Part shown: positions 8,431 to 17,330 of the stretch, piece after piece
How positions within the stretch are numbered: the stretch's first letter is position 1
How the letters are laid out: each line of letters begins with the position of its first letter
NCBI RefSeq assembly: GCF_024199795.1
Contig: NZ_JANADK010000001.1
Location: 7,378,001 to 7,442,000 of the forward strand
Length of the DNA stretch: 64,000 bases
Source: Bradyrhizobium sp. CCGB01
GTDB lineage: Bacteria; Pseudomonadota; Alphaproteobacteria; Rhizobiales; Xanthobacteraceae
Direction of reading: 5' to 3'
Translations under genes and position numbers: made by a program
The notes under the pieces: model-generated
Databases searched by the model: none
What the model saw: the letters and a program-made list of their open reading frames with translations, nothing else
Told to the model about the DNA's origin: nothing

Positions 8431-9216
8431 CTACCCGCGCCCGTCCACGGTCGGTCGCCAGACCAGCAGCCTGCGCTCAACCAGCGTCACCCCGAAGTCG
8501 ATCAGGATGACGAAGGCCGACAACACGAACATGCCGGCGAACACGCCGGCGACGTCGAATATGCCTTCGGCCTGCTGGATCAGATAGCCGAGCCCCGCCG
8601 CCGATCCCAGATATTCGCCGACGACCGCGCCGACCACGGCGAAGCCGACCGAGGTGTGCAGCGACGAGAACATCCACGAAAGTGCCGACGGCCAATAGAC
8701 GTGCTGCATCAACTGCCGCTCGCTCATGCCGAGCATGCGGCCATTGTCGAGCACGGTGCGGCTGACCTCCTTGACGCCCTGATAGACGTTGAAGAACACG
8801 ATGAAGAACACCAGCGTCACGCCGAGCGCGACCTTGGACCAGATGCCGAGACCAAGCCACAGCGCGAAGATCGGCGCGAGCACGACGCGCGGCAGCGCGT
8901 TGACCATCTTGACGTAAGGGTCGAACACCGCCGCAACCAGCGGCTGGCGCGCGAACCAGAAGCCGATGAGCACGCCACCGGCCGATCCGATCACGAAGGC
9001 CAGGACCGATTCCGTCAGCGTGATGCCGAGATGTTTCCAGATCACGCCGGACGAGAACCACTTCACGATCTGGGCAAAGACGTCGACGGGATTGGAGAAG
9101 AAGAACGGCGGCAGCAGGATCTTGCCGAACACCGGCACGGTCGAAAAGAGTTGCCACAGCACGAGGCAGACGACGGCGACCAGGACTTGCAGTGCGAGCA
9201 GCGTCACGCGCGACAT
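8431..9216 (-). CDS. ABC transporter permease, SsuC/TauC type
   Basis: 261-residue inner-membrane permease with about six hydrophobic segments and the BPD_transp_1 EAA-like loop around VLDNGRMLGMSERQLMQHVYWPSALSWMF. Its start overlaps the stop of the ATPase gene by one base (TGATG), so the two are coupled. With the ATPase and the binding protein at 6774-7799 it would make a complete importer of the nitrate/sulfonate/taurine superfamily. Confidence 0.9.
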   Translation of the reverse strand: MSRVTLLALQVLVAVVCLVLWQLFSTVPVFGKILLPPFFFSNPVDVFAQIVKWFSSGVIWKHLGITLTESVLAFVIGSAGGVLIGFWFARQPLVAAVFDPYVKMVNALPRVVLAPIFALWLGLGIWSKVALGVTLVFFIVFFNVYQGVKEVSRTVLDNGRMLGMSERQLMQHVYWPSALSWMFSSLHTSVGFAVVGAVVGEYLGSAAGLGYLIQQAEGIFDVAGVFAGMFVLSAFVILIDFGVTLVERRLLVWRPTVDGRG

Positions 9217-10034
9217 CAGACCGCCTCCGCCGCTTGGGTGGATTGCGCGTAACCCTTCATCACCTCGTCCTTCAGCACGCTCCAGATCTCGCGGTGGAGT
9301 GCATGGAACTCCTTGTCGAGCCGCACCTCGAAAATGTCGCGCGGGCGCGGCAGCGTGACCCGCCAGTCGCCGATGATGCGCGAGGACGGCCCGGCCGACA
9401 TGATCACGACGCGGTCGGCGAGCGCGATCGCCTCCTCGAGATCATGGGTCACGAACAGCACGGCCTTGCGGTCGGCATTCCAGAGGTCGAGCAGCAGATT
9501 GCCCATCACCTGCCGGGTCTGCGCATCGAGCGGCCCGAACGGCTCGTCCATCAGCAGGATTTTTGGATCGCGGATCAGCACCTGCGCCAGCGCCACGCGC
9601 TTGCGCTGGCCGCCCGAGAGCATGTGCGGATAGCGATTGGCGAAAGCACCGAGGCCCACGGACGTCAGCCATTTCTGCGCGCGCGGCAGCGCCTCGGCGC
9701 GCGGCGTGCCCTTGATCTCGAGCCCGATCGCGACATTGTCGAGCGCGGTCTTCCAGGGGAACAGCGCATCGGCCTGGAACAGGTAGCCGGCGTCCCGGTT
9801 GAGCCCCGACAGCGGCCGGTCGAAGATCTTGACGCTGCCGGCGGCCGGCTTGAGCAGACCCGCGGCAACGTTGAGCAGCGTCGATTTCCCGCAGCCGGTG
9901 GGCCCGACGATGGCGACGAACTCGCCCTGCGCGACCGCCAGATGCGCCTTCTCCACCGCCGTATAGACCCGCCCGTCCCCGAGTTGGAACGCGACCTTGG
10001 CATCTTCCAGCGCCACTGCCGTGGGCATTGTCAT
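9216..10034 (-). CDS. ABC transporter ATP-binding protein, SsuB/TauB type
   Basis: 272 residues from the ATG at 10034 (GGAGGG upstream; a second ATG lies two codons in). Walker A GPTGCGKST, signature LSGGQRKR, Walker B ILLMDEPFGPLDA and the switch VTHDLEEAIALADRV are all intact. The KRVALAQ after the signature and the LDAQTRQVMGNLLLDLW stretch are typical of nitrate/sulfonate-type ATPases. Transcribed ahead of its permease and divergent from the OpuB-like cluster. Confidence 0.92.
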   Translation of the reverse strand: MTMPTAVALEDAKVAFQLGDGRVYTAVEKAHLAVAQGEFVAIVGPTGCGKSTLLNVAAGLLKPAAGSVKIFDRPLSGLNRDAGYLFQADALFPWKTALDNVAIGLEIKGTPRAEALPRAQKWLTSVGLGAFANRYPHMLSGGQRKRVALAQVLIRDPKILLMDEPFGPLDAQTRQVMGNLLLDLWNADRKAVLFVTHDLEEAIALADRVVIMSAGPSSRIIGDWRVTLPRPRDIFEVRLDKEFHALHREIWSVLKDEVMKGYAQSTQAAEAV

Positions 10035-10183
10035 GTGTTCCCTCCGAACATGGCCCGATGCCTTAGCCGCTCGCGCGGCCAAGTTCAATCGAGCCGCCAA
10101 GCGTGCTACGCATGGGCCTTGTCATCCCCTCCCTCCATGGGCGGGGCACCGAAGCGAGCCCCCGCCCGATGCCGTCCAGGCCG

Positions 10184-10951
10184 ATGATTGGCTATGCCCA
10201 CGTCACCAAAAGCTTCGGCTCGCTCAAGGCCGTCGACGATTTGTCGCTGGACGTTGCCGAGGGTGAGTTTGTGGCCATCGTGGGCGGCTCGGGCTCGGGC
10301 AAGACGACGCTGCTGCGGCTCGCCAACCGGTTGATCGAGGCGGACGGCGGCACGATCACCGTCGAGAGCGACAACGTGCAGGACATCGATCCGGTCGAGC
10401 TCCGGCGGCGGATCGGCTACGTCTTCCAGAGCGGCGGACTGTTCCCGCATTTGAGTGTCGCCGACAATATCGGGATCACGCCAAAACTACTCGGCACGCC
10501 CGCAGCCAAGATCGCAGCGCGCGTCGACGAGCTGCTCGAGCTCGTCCAGCTCGACCGCCGCGCGCACCGCGACCGCCTGCCCGAGGCGCTCTCGGGCGGC
10601 CAGCGCCAGCGGGTCGGTGTGGCGCGGGCACTCGCGGCAAGGCCTCGCATCGTGCTGATGGACGAGCCGTTCGGCGCGCTCGATCCCCTCACCCGCGATG
10701 CGCTCGGTGAGGATTTTCGCGAGCTGCATCGCAAGCTCGGCCTGACCACGGTCATGATCACCCACGACATGACGGAAGCGATCCTGCTCGCCGACCGCAT
10801 CGCGGTGATGCGCGGTGGAAAGCTGCTGGCGCAGGGCACGCCCGCGGAGCTCTCGAACAGCAGCGACGCCTATGTGCTGGAGCTGCTGCGCACCCCGCGG
10901 CGCCAGGTCGAGCGGTTGAACGCGCTGCTGCCAACGAGCGGTGCGGCATGA
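10184..10951 (+). CDS. osmoprotectant/glycine-betaine-type ABC transporter ATP-binding protein
   Basis: About 255 residues starting MIGYAHVTKSFGSLKAVDD, with Walker A GGSGSGKTT, signature LSGGQRQRVG, Walker B IVLMDEPFGALDP and switch ITHDMTEAILLADR. No CBS domains follow, so it is the short OpuCA/ProV-like form. Starts further upstream (10103, 10169) are possible but encode low-complexity residues before the conserved start of the domain. The stop overlaps the ATG of the permease-binding protein fusion (ATGA). Likely role: uptake of betaine, choline or related solutes. Confidence 0.87.
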   Translation: MIGYAHVTKSFGSLKAVDDLSLDVAEGEFVAIVGGSGSGKTTLLRLANRLIEADGGTITVESDNVQDIDPVELRRRIGYVFQSGGLFPHLSVADNIGITPKLLGTPAAKIAARVDELLELVQLDRRAHRDRLPEALSGGQRQRVGVARALAARPRIVLMDEPFGALDPLTRDALGEDFRELHRKLGLTTVMITHDMTEAILLADRIAVMRGGKLLAQGTPAELSNSSDAYVLELLRTPRRQVERLNALLPTSGAA

Positions 10952-12507
10952 ACCTCCTCGCCGATCCGCGCTGGGGCGAGGCGCTGTCGCATCTGCCCGA
11001 CTATCTCGGCAATCACGTGCGGGTCAGCCTTGCCGCGCTCGCGCTTGGCCTCGCCGTCAGCCTGCCGCTGGCGATCCTGACGCGCAACCGCCCGGCGCCG
11101 CGCGCCGTCCTCCTCGCGCTCGCCAGTATCGTACAGACGGTGCCGGGGCTGGCGCTGCTCGCGCTGTTCTATCCGCTGCTGCTGCTGATTGCCTCCGTGA
11201 CGCTCGCCTGGTTTGGCGTCTCCTTCTCGGCCTTCGGTTTCCTGCCGGCGATGCTGGCGCTTGCGCTCTATTCCATGCTGCCGGTGCTGCGCAACGGCAT
11301 CACCGGGCTGAACGGCATCGATCCCGCGCTGATCGAAGCCGCGAAAGGCGTCGGCATGACCGCGCGGCAGTCGCTCGTCATGGTCGAGCTGCCGCTGGCG
11401 CTGCCGGTGATGATGGCGGGCATCCGCACTGCCGCGGTATGGGTGATCGGCACCGCCACGCTGTCCACCCCGATCGGACAGACCAGCCTCGGCAATTACA
11501 TCTTCGCCGGGCTGCAAACCCAGAACTGGGTGTTCGTGCTGTTCGGCTGCTTTGCCTCGGCCCTGCTCGCGCTCGCCGTCGATCAGCTGCTCGGCCTGAT
11601 CGAGAGCGGCTTGCGCCACCGCAGTCGCGTGCGTCCCGCGCTCGGCGGCATCGGAATCGCGGCGCTGGTCCTCGCAACGCTGGTGCCGGCGATGGGACGC
11701 TCGTCGCAGAGCTACGTCGTCGGCGCCAAGACTTTTGCCGAGCAATATGTGCTGTCGGCCCTGCTGAGGGACCGCCTCCAGGCCGCCGGTCTCTCCGCGA
11801 CCGCTCGATCGGGTCTCGGCTCCAGCGTGATCTTCGAGGCGCTCAAGGCCGGCGACATCGATCTCTATGTCGACTATTCCGGCACGCTCTGGGCCAACCA
11901 GCTGCATCGCACCGACATCAAGCCGCGCGCGGAACTGTTGGCGGAGTTGAAGTCCTCGCTCGCGAAGGACAACATCACCCTGCTCGGCGAGCTCGGCTTC
12001 GAGAATGCCTATGCGCTGGTGATGCCGAAGAAGCGCGCCGAGGCGCTCGGCATCCGCACTATCGCCGATCTCGCCGCGCATGCGTCGACGATGTCGATTG
12101 CCGGCGACTACGAGTTCTTCTCGCGCCCGGAATGGGCAGCGCTGCAAAAGGCCTACGGCCTCTCGTTCCGCGCCCAGCGGCAGATGCAGCCGGACTTCAT
12201 GTATGCGGCGGTCGCCAGCGGCGAGGTCGACGTGATCGCCGGCTACACCAGCGATGGGCTGATTGCAAAATACGATCTCGTCGCGCTCGACGATCCCAGG
12301 CACGCGATCCCGCCCTATGATGCGATCCTGCTGCTGGCACCGAAGCGGTCCGGTGACGAGAAATTGCAGGCAGCCCTCAAGCCGCTGCTCGGCAAGATCG
12401 ACATCGCCACGATGCGCGAAGCGAACCTGCGCGCCAGCGGCAACGACGCGAATTCGTCGCCCGATGCGGTGGCGAAGTGGCTGTGGGAGAAGGTGGGCAG
12501 GCGCTAG
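10948..12507 (+). CDS. osmoprotectant ABC transporter permease fused to substrate-binding domain (OpuBB-OpuBC type)
   Basis: 519-residue fusion. Residues 1 to about 235 form a BPD_transp_1 permease (EAAKGVGMTARQSLVMVELPLALPVMMAGIRTAAVW loop); after a further hydrophobic segment, residues from about 255 form a QAT-family binding domain (VVGAKTFAEQYVLSALLRDRL, then GSSVIFEALKAGDIDLYVDYSGT, GYTSDGLIAKYDLVAL). The fusion fixes one receptor per permease, as in known OpuB/ProWX-type systems for choline, betaine or carnitine. Only two genes are therefore needed for a complete importer. Confidence 0.92.
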   Translation: MNLLADPRWGEALSHLPDYLGNHVRVSLAALALGLAVSLPLAILTRNRPAPRAVLLALASIVQTVPGLALLALFYPLLLLIASVTLAWFGVSFSAFGFLPAMLALALYSMLPVLRNGITGLNGIDPALIEAAKGVGMTARQSLVMVELPLALPVMMAGIRTAAVWVIGTATLSTPIGQTSLGNYIFAGLQTQNWVFVLFGCFASALLALAVDQLLGLIESGLRHRSRVRPALGGIGIAALVLATLVPAMGRSSQSYVVGAKTFAEQYVLSALLRDRLQAAGLSATARSGLGSSVIFEALKAGDIDLYVDYSGTLWANQLHRTDIKPRAELLAELKSSLAKDNITLLGELGFENAYALVMPKKRAEALGIRTIADLAAHASTMSIAGDYEFFSRPEWAALQKAYGLSFRAQRQMQPDFMYAAVASGEVDVIAGYTSDGLIAKYDLVALDDPRHAIPPYDAILLLAPKRSGDEKLQAALKPLLGKIDIATMREANLRASGNDANSSPDAVAKWLWEKVGRR

Positions 12508-12537
12508 GGGAATGCCTCCCCGCGCCGCCGCCTTTGC

Positions 12538-12915
12538 TTAAGCCTCCTCGGTCGCCTCTCCGGCATCGACCCAGTCCTTGAAGCCGCCGACGTTGTAGAC
12601 GTGGCCATAGCCCATGTCCTGAAGCAGCTTGCCGGCGAGCGCGGAGCGGCCGCCGGAGGCGCAATAGAGGATCACGGTCTTGTCCCTGGCGAGGGTCTTG
12701 TCGTGATAGGGCGAGTCCGGGTCGGCCCGAAACTCCAGCATGCCGCGAGAGATATTCAGTGCGCCCGGGATCTTTCCGCTCTTCTCGATCTCAGGCGCAT
12801 CGCGCACGTCGAGCACGAGCGCGCCCTTCCCGATCATCTCCTTGGCCTGGGCCGGCGTGATTTTCGGCACGGCCGCGTTAGCGGCCTCGAGCATCTGTTT
12901 CACGGAAATTGGCAA
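12538..12915 (-). CDS. rhodanese-like domain protein
   Basis: 125 residues forming one rhodanese domain: VLDVRDAPEIEKSGKIPGALNI, then the active loop YCASGGRSA with the catalytic Cys, and a C-terminal YNVGGFKDWVDAG. The start is a TTG at 12915, preceded by AGGAG at seven bases; no ATG upstream gives a better start. Predicted cytoplasmic persulfide carrier/sulfurtransferase. Stands alone at the end of the OpuB-like genes (convergent). Confidence 0.88.
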   Translation of the reverse strand: MPISVKQMLEAANAAVPKITPAQAKEMIGKGALVLDVRDAPEIEKSGKIPGALNISRGMLEFRADPDSPYHDKTLARDKTVILYCASGGRSALAGKLLQDMGYGHVYNVGGFKDWVDAGEATEEA

Positions 12916-13053
12916 ATTGCTTCTCCTGTGGTTCGCAATTGATTGAGCGCCCCATTACCCGGCATCGCCCTTCATCGCGTCCCTCGTTCGGAGGAGGACG
13001 CCGGGGCCAAAATATCGATCGATGCCGTGGCGAATGAATGGCCGCGATGGAAA

Positions 13054-14766
13054 CTACAGCCCCCGGATCATCCCCGCATTGATCAGCAGCCGGTTCAGCC
13101 GCCGCGCCTCGGCGCCGTCCTTGCAGCCGTAGAAGATGCCCTTGCAGCGGAGCATGATCTCCTTCTGCTCGGCAAAGGACGGATCGAGCGGAATGCCGGC
13201 CGCTTCCTGGATCACCAGCGGCAGATAGGGGCCGTCGACCGTGTCCATCACTGCGGCGCTCTTCACCGGCTCGAAATTAATGGCGTCGATCGCGTAATAG
13301 GTCGCGTAGAGACGCGGATCGTAAGCGTCGAGCTTCTTGCCGAGGGCGCCCTCGTCGAGCCCGGGCTCGAGGATAGCAGGCGCAAACTCAGGCTGATGGT
13401 CACCGTAGCGCACGATCAGGAACGGCTCGCCCGGAAAGTTCTTCTTCAGCCCCGCAACGAAAGCCTTGTACTGCTCCGCGCTCATTGCCTGCCGGCGCAG
13501 ATATTCGTCGATGGAGGCCACATTGCCCGGCGCACGCCAGTTCGGCAGCAGATCGGGGCGGAAGCGCGTCTCCCAGGGGAAATGATTGGCGCCGAGATAG
13601 ATGAAGGTGAACAGCGGCTTGTTCGGCGGCTGCTGGCCCATCAACTGGAGCGCCTTGTCGTAGAAGAAAGAGTCCGGCTCGACGTCCTTGGCGCCGAGAT
13701 CCTTGGAATCGAGGAAGCGTTCGACGCCGGTCGTCGTCTGGAAGCTGCGCGCAGCCATGAAGCCGCCATAGGCGGGATAGAGCGACATCGTGTCATAGCC
13801 GCAGCGGCGCAGCGCCAGCGGCAGGCCGCGCTCGACGCGGCTCGATGCGATGCGCGTCACGAAATAGGCGAAGCGGCCGAACGAGCGCGAGGAGAGGCCT
13901 GCGAGCACGTTGTATTCGGTGAACCAGCTCGGACCGCCATTGCTCTCGGCGAGGAACGTGCGCTGCTTGCCGTCCCAGGATTTGAAATGATCGCCGTAGC
14001 CCGGCGGCACCTTGATGCCTTGCGCGGCGCGAATGTCGAAGCTCGATTCATCATGGACCATGATGATGTTCGGCCGGCGGCCCGCGGGGTGGCAGGCATC
14101 CACCAGCGGCATGTTGAGCCGTTCGTTGGTCGAGGCCGCCGACTCCATGAAGCCGTATTGCGCGAAGTCGGAGACCGCGCTGACGCCGGAGCGGAAGAAC
14201 TTCGAGAGATAGCCGTCGTCGTAATAGCCGCGCCAGGCCTCATCCGGATGATAGAGCGAATAGCCGACCAGTGCGGCAAGACAGGCGAGCTTGCAGGCGA
14301 GCGCCGGCAGGCGGCGGATGCGGAACGGGTCGAGCCACCACAGCGCATACATCAGCGGCAGGGTGACGAGGCCGGCCAGGATCACCGACCAGCGCAGATT
14401 CGGGAAGATCGTGAACAGGAACGCGACGGTGTCGCGGTCGATCATCATCAGGTCGATGAAGTTGACCGTCATCTGCGCAACGTCGTGCTTGAGCCGCGAC
14501 AGCAGCACCAGCACGACGACCATGGTCAGCGACAGCGCGCCCGACAGCGCCGGCCGGCGCAGCAGCGTGATCCAGAAGAAGTTGAGGATGCCCCAGGCGA
14601 GTGCGAAGGAGAGGCGCGAGCCGAAATCGGTCTCGGTCTCGTACATCAGCGCGAGTGCCGCCAGATGCGGAGCCGCGACCGCGAGCAGCCGCCAGATACC
14701 GAGCGCGGCGACGCTCGCCAGTGCGGCGGTCGTGGCAGAAGGGCCTGGATTGGGCGCGGACGCCAT
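13054..14766 (-). CDS. membrane-bound sulfatase-fold phosphotransferase (LTA synthase/OpgB-like)
   Basis: About 570 residues. The first ~170 residues hold five predicted membrane segments; a periplasmic sulfatase/alkaline-phosphatase domain follows. Metal and nucleophile signatures: NIIMVHDESSFD (first metal ligands), SNGGPSWFTEYNVLAGL (nucleophile region, Ser or Thr), GANHFPWE and RYGDHQPEFAP. This architecture is that of phosphoglycerol, phosphoethanolamine or phosphocholine transferases acting on membrane-derived glucans or envelope glycans. An in-frame TTG at 14796 is a less likely start than the ATG at 14766. No glucan-synthesis gene is nearby in the window. Confidence 0.8.
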   Translation of the reverse strand: MASAPNPGPSATTAALASVAALGIWRLLAVAAPHLAALALMYETETDFGSRLSFALAWGILNFFWITLLRRPALSGALSLTMVVVLVLLSRLKHDVAQMTVNFIDLMMIDRDTVAFLFTIFPNLRWSVILAGLVTLPLMYALWWLDPFRIRRLPALACKLACLAALVGYSLYHPDEAWRGYYDDGYLSKFFRSGVSAVSDFAQYGFMESAASTNERLNMPLVDACHPAGRRPNIIMVHDESSFDIRAAQGIKVPPGYGDHFKSWDGKQRTFLAESNGGPSWFTEYNVLAGLSSRSFGRFAYFVTRIASSRVERGLPLALRRCGYDTMSLYPAYGGFMAARSFQTTTGVERFLDSKDLGAKDVEPDSFFYDKALQLMGQQPPNKPLFTFIYLGANHFPWETRFRPDLLPNWRAPGNVASIDEYLRRQAMSAEQYKAFVAGLKKNFPGEPFLIVRYGDHQPEFAPAILEPGLDEGALGKKLDAYDPRLYATYYAIDAINFEPVKSAAVMDTVDGPYLPLVIQEAAGIPLDPSFAEQKEIMLRCKGIFYGCKDGAEARRLNRLLINAGMIRGL

Positions 14767-14970
14767 CGACGACACGCAACAGCTGGTCCGGCGCAATGAT
14801 ACCTAGCCGTCTGGCCGGCCTGACGACGGCAAGGGCATCCGGCGCAGCCGGAAGCCTGCACCGTGTCATAAAACTGTAACGGAACAGTCAAGGACAGGCA
14901 ACGCGCGCCGCGATCCGACTTTGGCTTTATGGAGGTGGGCGGCGAGGTGCCGCACACCTGGCTCTATCCC

Positions 14971-15070
14971 CTCACCCTGAGGAGCCCGCGAAGCGGGCGT
15001 CTCGAAGGGCGAGGCCCGGGGTGGGGCCTGCATGGTTCGAGACGGCGCTGCGCGCCTCCTCACCATGAGG
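14971..15070. repeat. dispersed palindromic repeat, family 1, copy 1 (units A and B)
   Basis: Two imperfectly palindromic units. Unit A (14971-15014) runs CTCACCCTGAGGAG, then CCCGCGAAGCGGG and GTCTCGAAGGGCGAGG. Unit B (15031-15070) runs CATGGTTCGAGAC to CTCACCATGAGG. The same two-unit design recurs at 43438-43569, 57090-57200 and 61020-61139. It fills most of the 327-base gap between the sulfatase-fold gene and the TetR gene; nothing else is visible there. Confidence 0.8.
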
Positions 15071-15093
15071 GTTGGGCAGAGCTACCCGCCGCT

Positions 15094-15747
15094 TCAGGGC
15101 TTGGCGATCCCCGCGATGAAAAGGTCGATCACCCCTTCCGCCATCCGCTCGATCTCGCCCTCCTCCACGCCCCAGCGCGGAAAGTGGCCGTCGAGATTCA
15201 TCCGGGCGAAACCGTAGACCAGGGCGCGGCCGGCGATCTCGATGCGCTTGAGGTCGTCCGACCGCAGCAGGCCCTGCGCCGCCGCGTCAGCCAGCATCTG
15301 CTCGGTCAGAGCGATCAGCTCGGCATTGTCACGGGTCAGCTCGGTGGAGCTGCCATGGGCGAAATAGCGCCCGGTGGAGATGATCTCGAAATGCGCGGGG
15401 TTGCGCATCGCCCAGCGCAGATAGGCCAGCCCGAAGGCGCGGAAGCGGCCGAGCGGGTCGGTCGCCGGCGCCCGGCCCAGCGCCACCTCGATCTCGGCAC
15501 GGAAGCGCCGCTGCGCCTCCTCGGCCACCGCCGCCATCAGCGCGTCGCGGTTGGGGAAGTGCCGGAACGGCGCTCCAGGCGACACCGCCGCCCGCCTGGC
15601 AGCCTCGCGCACCGAGATCTCGGCCCCCTCTGCCGCCAGTTGCATCGCAGCATCGATCAACACGCGGCGGAGGTCCCCGTGATGATAGGGCCGGGCCGAG
15701 GAGGCTTGGCGGCGGGCGCGCGGCTTGGACGTCTGACGGGAGGGCAT
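15094..15747 (-). CDS. TetR family transcriptional regulator
   Basis: 217 residues from the ATG at 15747 (the frame runs upstream through the operator region, which argues against the longer start). The helix-turn-helix is at EISVREAARRAAVSPGAPFRHFPNRDALMAAV, with the Pro-Gly variant of the recognition turn common in one TetR branch. The C-terminal half resembles the WHG ligand-binding type (AMRNPAHFEIISTGRY). Divergent from the membrane protein at 15854; two operator-like palindromes lie between them. Confidence 0.87.
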   Translation of the reverse strand: MPSRQTSKPRARRQASSARPYHHGDLRRVLIDAAMQLAAEGAEISVREAARRAAVSPGAPFRHFPNRDALMAAVAEEAQRRFRAEIEVALGRAPATDPLGRFRAFGLAYLRWAMRNPAHFEIISTGRYFAHGSSTELTRDNAELIALTEQMLADAAAQGLLRSDDLKRIEIAGRALVYGFARMNLDGHFPRWGVEEGEIERMAEGVIDLFIAGIAKP

Positions 15748-15776
15748 GGGATTTCCTAGCATCACTCGAACGTGAA

Positions 15777-15793
15777 TGTAAGCAGCGATTACA
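15777..15793. promoter_or_regulatory. TetR operator candidate O1
   Basis: TGTAAGCAGCGATTACA is an imperfect 17-bp palindrome with TGTAA and TTACA ends. It is 29 bases from the TetR start and shares its right half CGATTACA with O2. Confidence 0.65.
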
Positions 15794-15818
15794 CCGTTGC
15801 CGTCACGCCGCCTGAGAA

Positions 15819-15835
15819 TGTAATCGTCGATTACA
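15819..15835. promoter_or_regulatory. TetR operator candidate O2
   Basis: TGTAATCGTCGATTACA is a perfect 17-bp palindrome (8-base arms around one T), 18 bases before the GTG of the divergent gene. Its centre is 42 bp from that of O1, four helical turns, which suits two dimers bound on the same DNA face. Confidence 0.75.
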
Positions 15836-15853
15836 TAACGAGGGAGGTCCATC

Positions 15854-16474
15854 GTGACGGAACGTCAAAACTGGTTCGAGGGCTGGCGGCTGCTCGCCGT
15901 CCTCTCCCTGATCCTGGTCGCCCTCAGCTTGTGGATCGCCTCGATGCGGCAGTTCGAGGTCGAGGGCGTGCGGATGGTGATCCGCTTCACGGCACGAAGC
16001 TCGCTGCTGCTGTTCTGCCTCGCCTTCAGCGCCGGGGCACTGGCGCGGCTATGGCCCAATGCCTGGACCCGCTGGCAGCGCCGCAACCGCCGCTATCTGG
16101 GCCTGAGCTTTGCGGCCTCCCACGCCATCCATGCGGTTGCGATCCTTGCCTTCGCCAATATGGATCCGGCCGGGTTTGCGGAGGCAACCTCGGCCGCCTC
16201 CTACGTCTTTGGCGGTATCGGCTATGCCGTCATCATCGCCATGAGCGCGACCTCGTTCGACCGCACCGCCGCGTTGCTCGGGCCGCAAGCCTGGCGCGTG
16301 GTGCACCTCGCCTGCGGCTACTATCTCTGGTTCCAGTTCATGGTCTCGTTCGGCAAGCGCGTGCCGGCAATGCCGCTCTACGCCGCGTTCCTCATTCCGC
16401 TGCTCGCCGTGCTGGCACTGCGGCTGATCGCGATGGCCGTCCATCCCCGCGGACGGACCATCGCGGCGCGCTAG
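15854..16474 (+). CDS. ferric-reductase-like (MsrQ/YedZ-like) haem membrane protein
   Basis: 206 residues with about six hydrophobic segments. Paired histidines in SHAIHAV and one in VVHLACGYYLWFQF are placed like the haem-ligating residues of ferric-reductase-like transmembrane proteins. The GTG start is preceded by AGGGAGGT. No adjacent msrP-type molybdoenzyme is present, so it is not a standard MsrPQ pair; probably repressed by the divergent TetR protein. Confidence 0.7.
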   Translation: MTERQNWFEGWRLLAVLSLILVALSLWIASMRQFEVEGVRMVIRFTARSSLLLFCLAFSAGALARLWPNAWTRWQRRNRRYLGLSFAASHAIHAVAILAFANMDPAGFAEATSAASYVFGGIGYAVIIAMSATSFDRTAALLGPQAWRVVHLACGYYLWFQFMVSFGKRVPAMPLYAAFLIPLLAVLALRLIAMAVHPRGRTIAAR

Positions 16475-16478
16475 GGTT

Positions 16479-17330
16479 TCAGCCCTGCGGCAGCAGCCCC
16501 AGCCGCTTGGCAATGATGCGGTCGAGTGTCCGTTTCGGCAGCACGGCGCCGATCAGATGACGCAGCGGGTCCGGCGTGATCTGGTAGCGTACCTTGGGGC
16601 TTGCCGCGGTCAGCGCCTCGAACACGATTTCGGCGATCCGCTCGGCCGGCAGCCCGGTCTCGCCGAGCTTCATCATGAACGCCATGACCTTGTTCAGCGC
16701 CGGGAGATAGGGCGAGTTCTGGTAGACCGAGAGATCGGTCTGCTCGGCCTTGCTCCAGATCGGCGTCTTCACCGCGCCGGGCGCGACAATGATGACGTCG
16801 ATGCCGAACAGCATCAATTCGCGGCGCAGGCTCTCCGACAGCCCTTCGATGGCGTGCTTGGAGGTGCAGTAGGGTGCCGACAGCGGATTACCGTTCTTGC
16901 CGGCGACGGAGCTGATCATCACGATGCGGCCCTTCGGCCCCTTCAGCGAGGGATCTGCCCCGAGCAGCGGCCCGAAGGCTTGCGTCGCGATCACCGGGCC
17001 GATGACGTTGATGTCCATCTGGCGGCGGAAATCATCCGCCGACAATTCGAGCACGGGGCCGGCAACCGCGATGCCGGCATTGTTGACGAGACCCGCCAGC
17101 GTCTCGCCGCCCAGCGCCTCACGCACCTGGCGGGCGGCGGCCAGCACGGCGGCCTCGTCGGTGACGTCGAACAGCAGCGGGATGAAATTGGCGCCGAACT
17201 CGCCCTTGAGCCGGTCGGCATCCACCTGCTTGCGGACACTGCCGAAGACGCGATAGCCGCGCCCGATCAGGAATTTCGCAATGGCCCAGCCGATGCCGGT
17301 GGACGCGCCGGTCACCACAACAGATCGCAT
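16479..17330 (-). CDS. short-chain dehydrogenase/reductase
   Basis: 283 residues from the ATG at 17330 (GGAGGGG upstream). Classical SDR features: TGASTGIG cofactor loop at the N-terminus, NNAG at about residue 85, catalytic Ser in ISSVAGKNG and YCTSK with Tyr and Lys. Predicted NAD(P)-dependent oxidoreductase; substrate unknown. Convergent with the membrane protein at 15854, only four bases apart. Confidence 0.9.
   Translation of the reverse strand: MRSVVVTGASTGIGWAIAKFLIGRGYRVFGSVRKQVDADRLKGEFGANFIPLLFDVTDEAAVLAAARQVREALGGETLAGLVNNAGIAVAGPVLELSADDFRRQMDINVIGPVIATQAFGPLLGADPSLKGPKGRIVMISSVAGKNGNPLSAPYCTSKHAIEGLSESLRRELMLFGIDVIIVAPGAVKTPIWSKAEQTDLSVYQNSPYLPALNKVMAFMMKLGETGLPAERIAEIVFEALTAASPKVRYQITPDPLRHLIGAVLPKRTLDRIIAKRLGLLPQG

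Noticed and set aside
8296..9252. Plus-strand frame of 318 codons over the SsuC-like permease
   Set aside because: Shadow of the permease, which has membrane helices and the EAA loop.
15854..16474. MsrQ of an MsrPQ methionine sulfoxide reductase
   Set aside because: No msrP-type molybdoenzyme is adjacent, and the TetR-controlled single gene layout differs; kept as MsrQ-like haem protein only.
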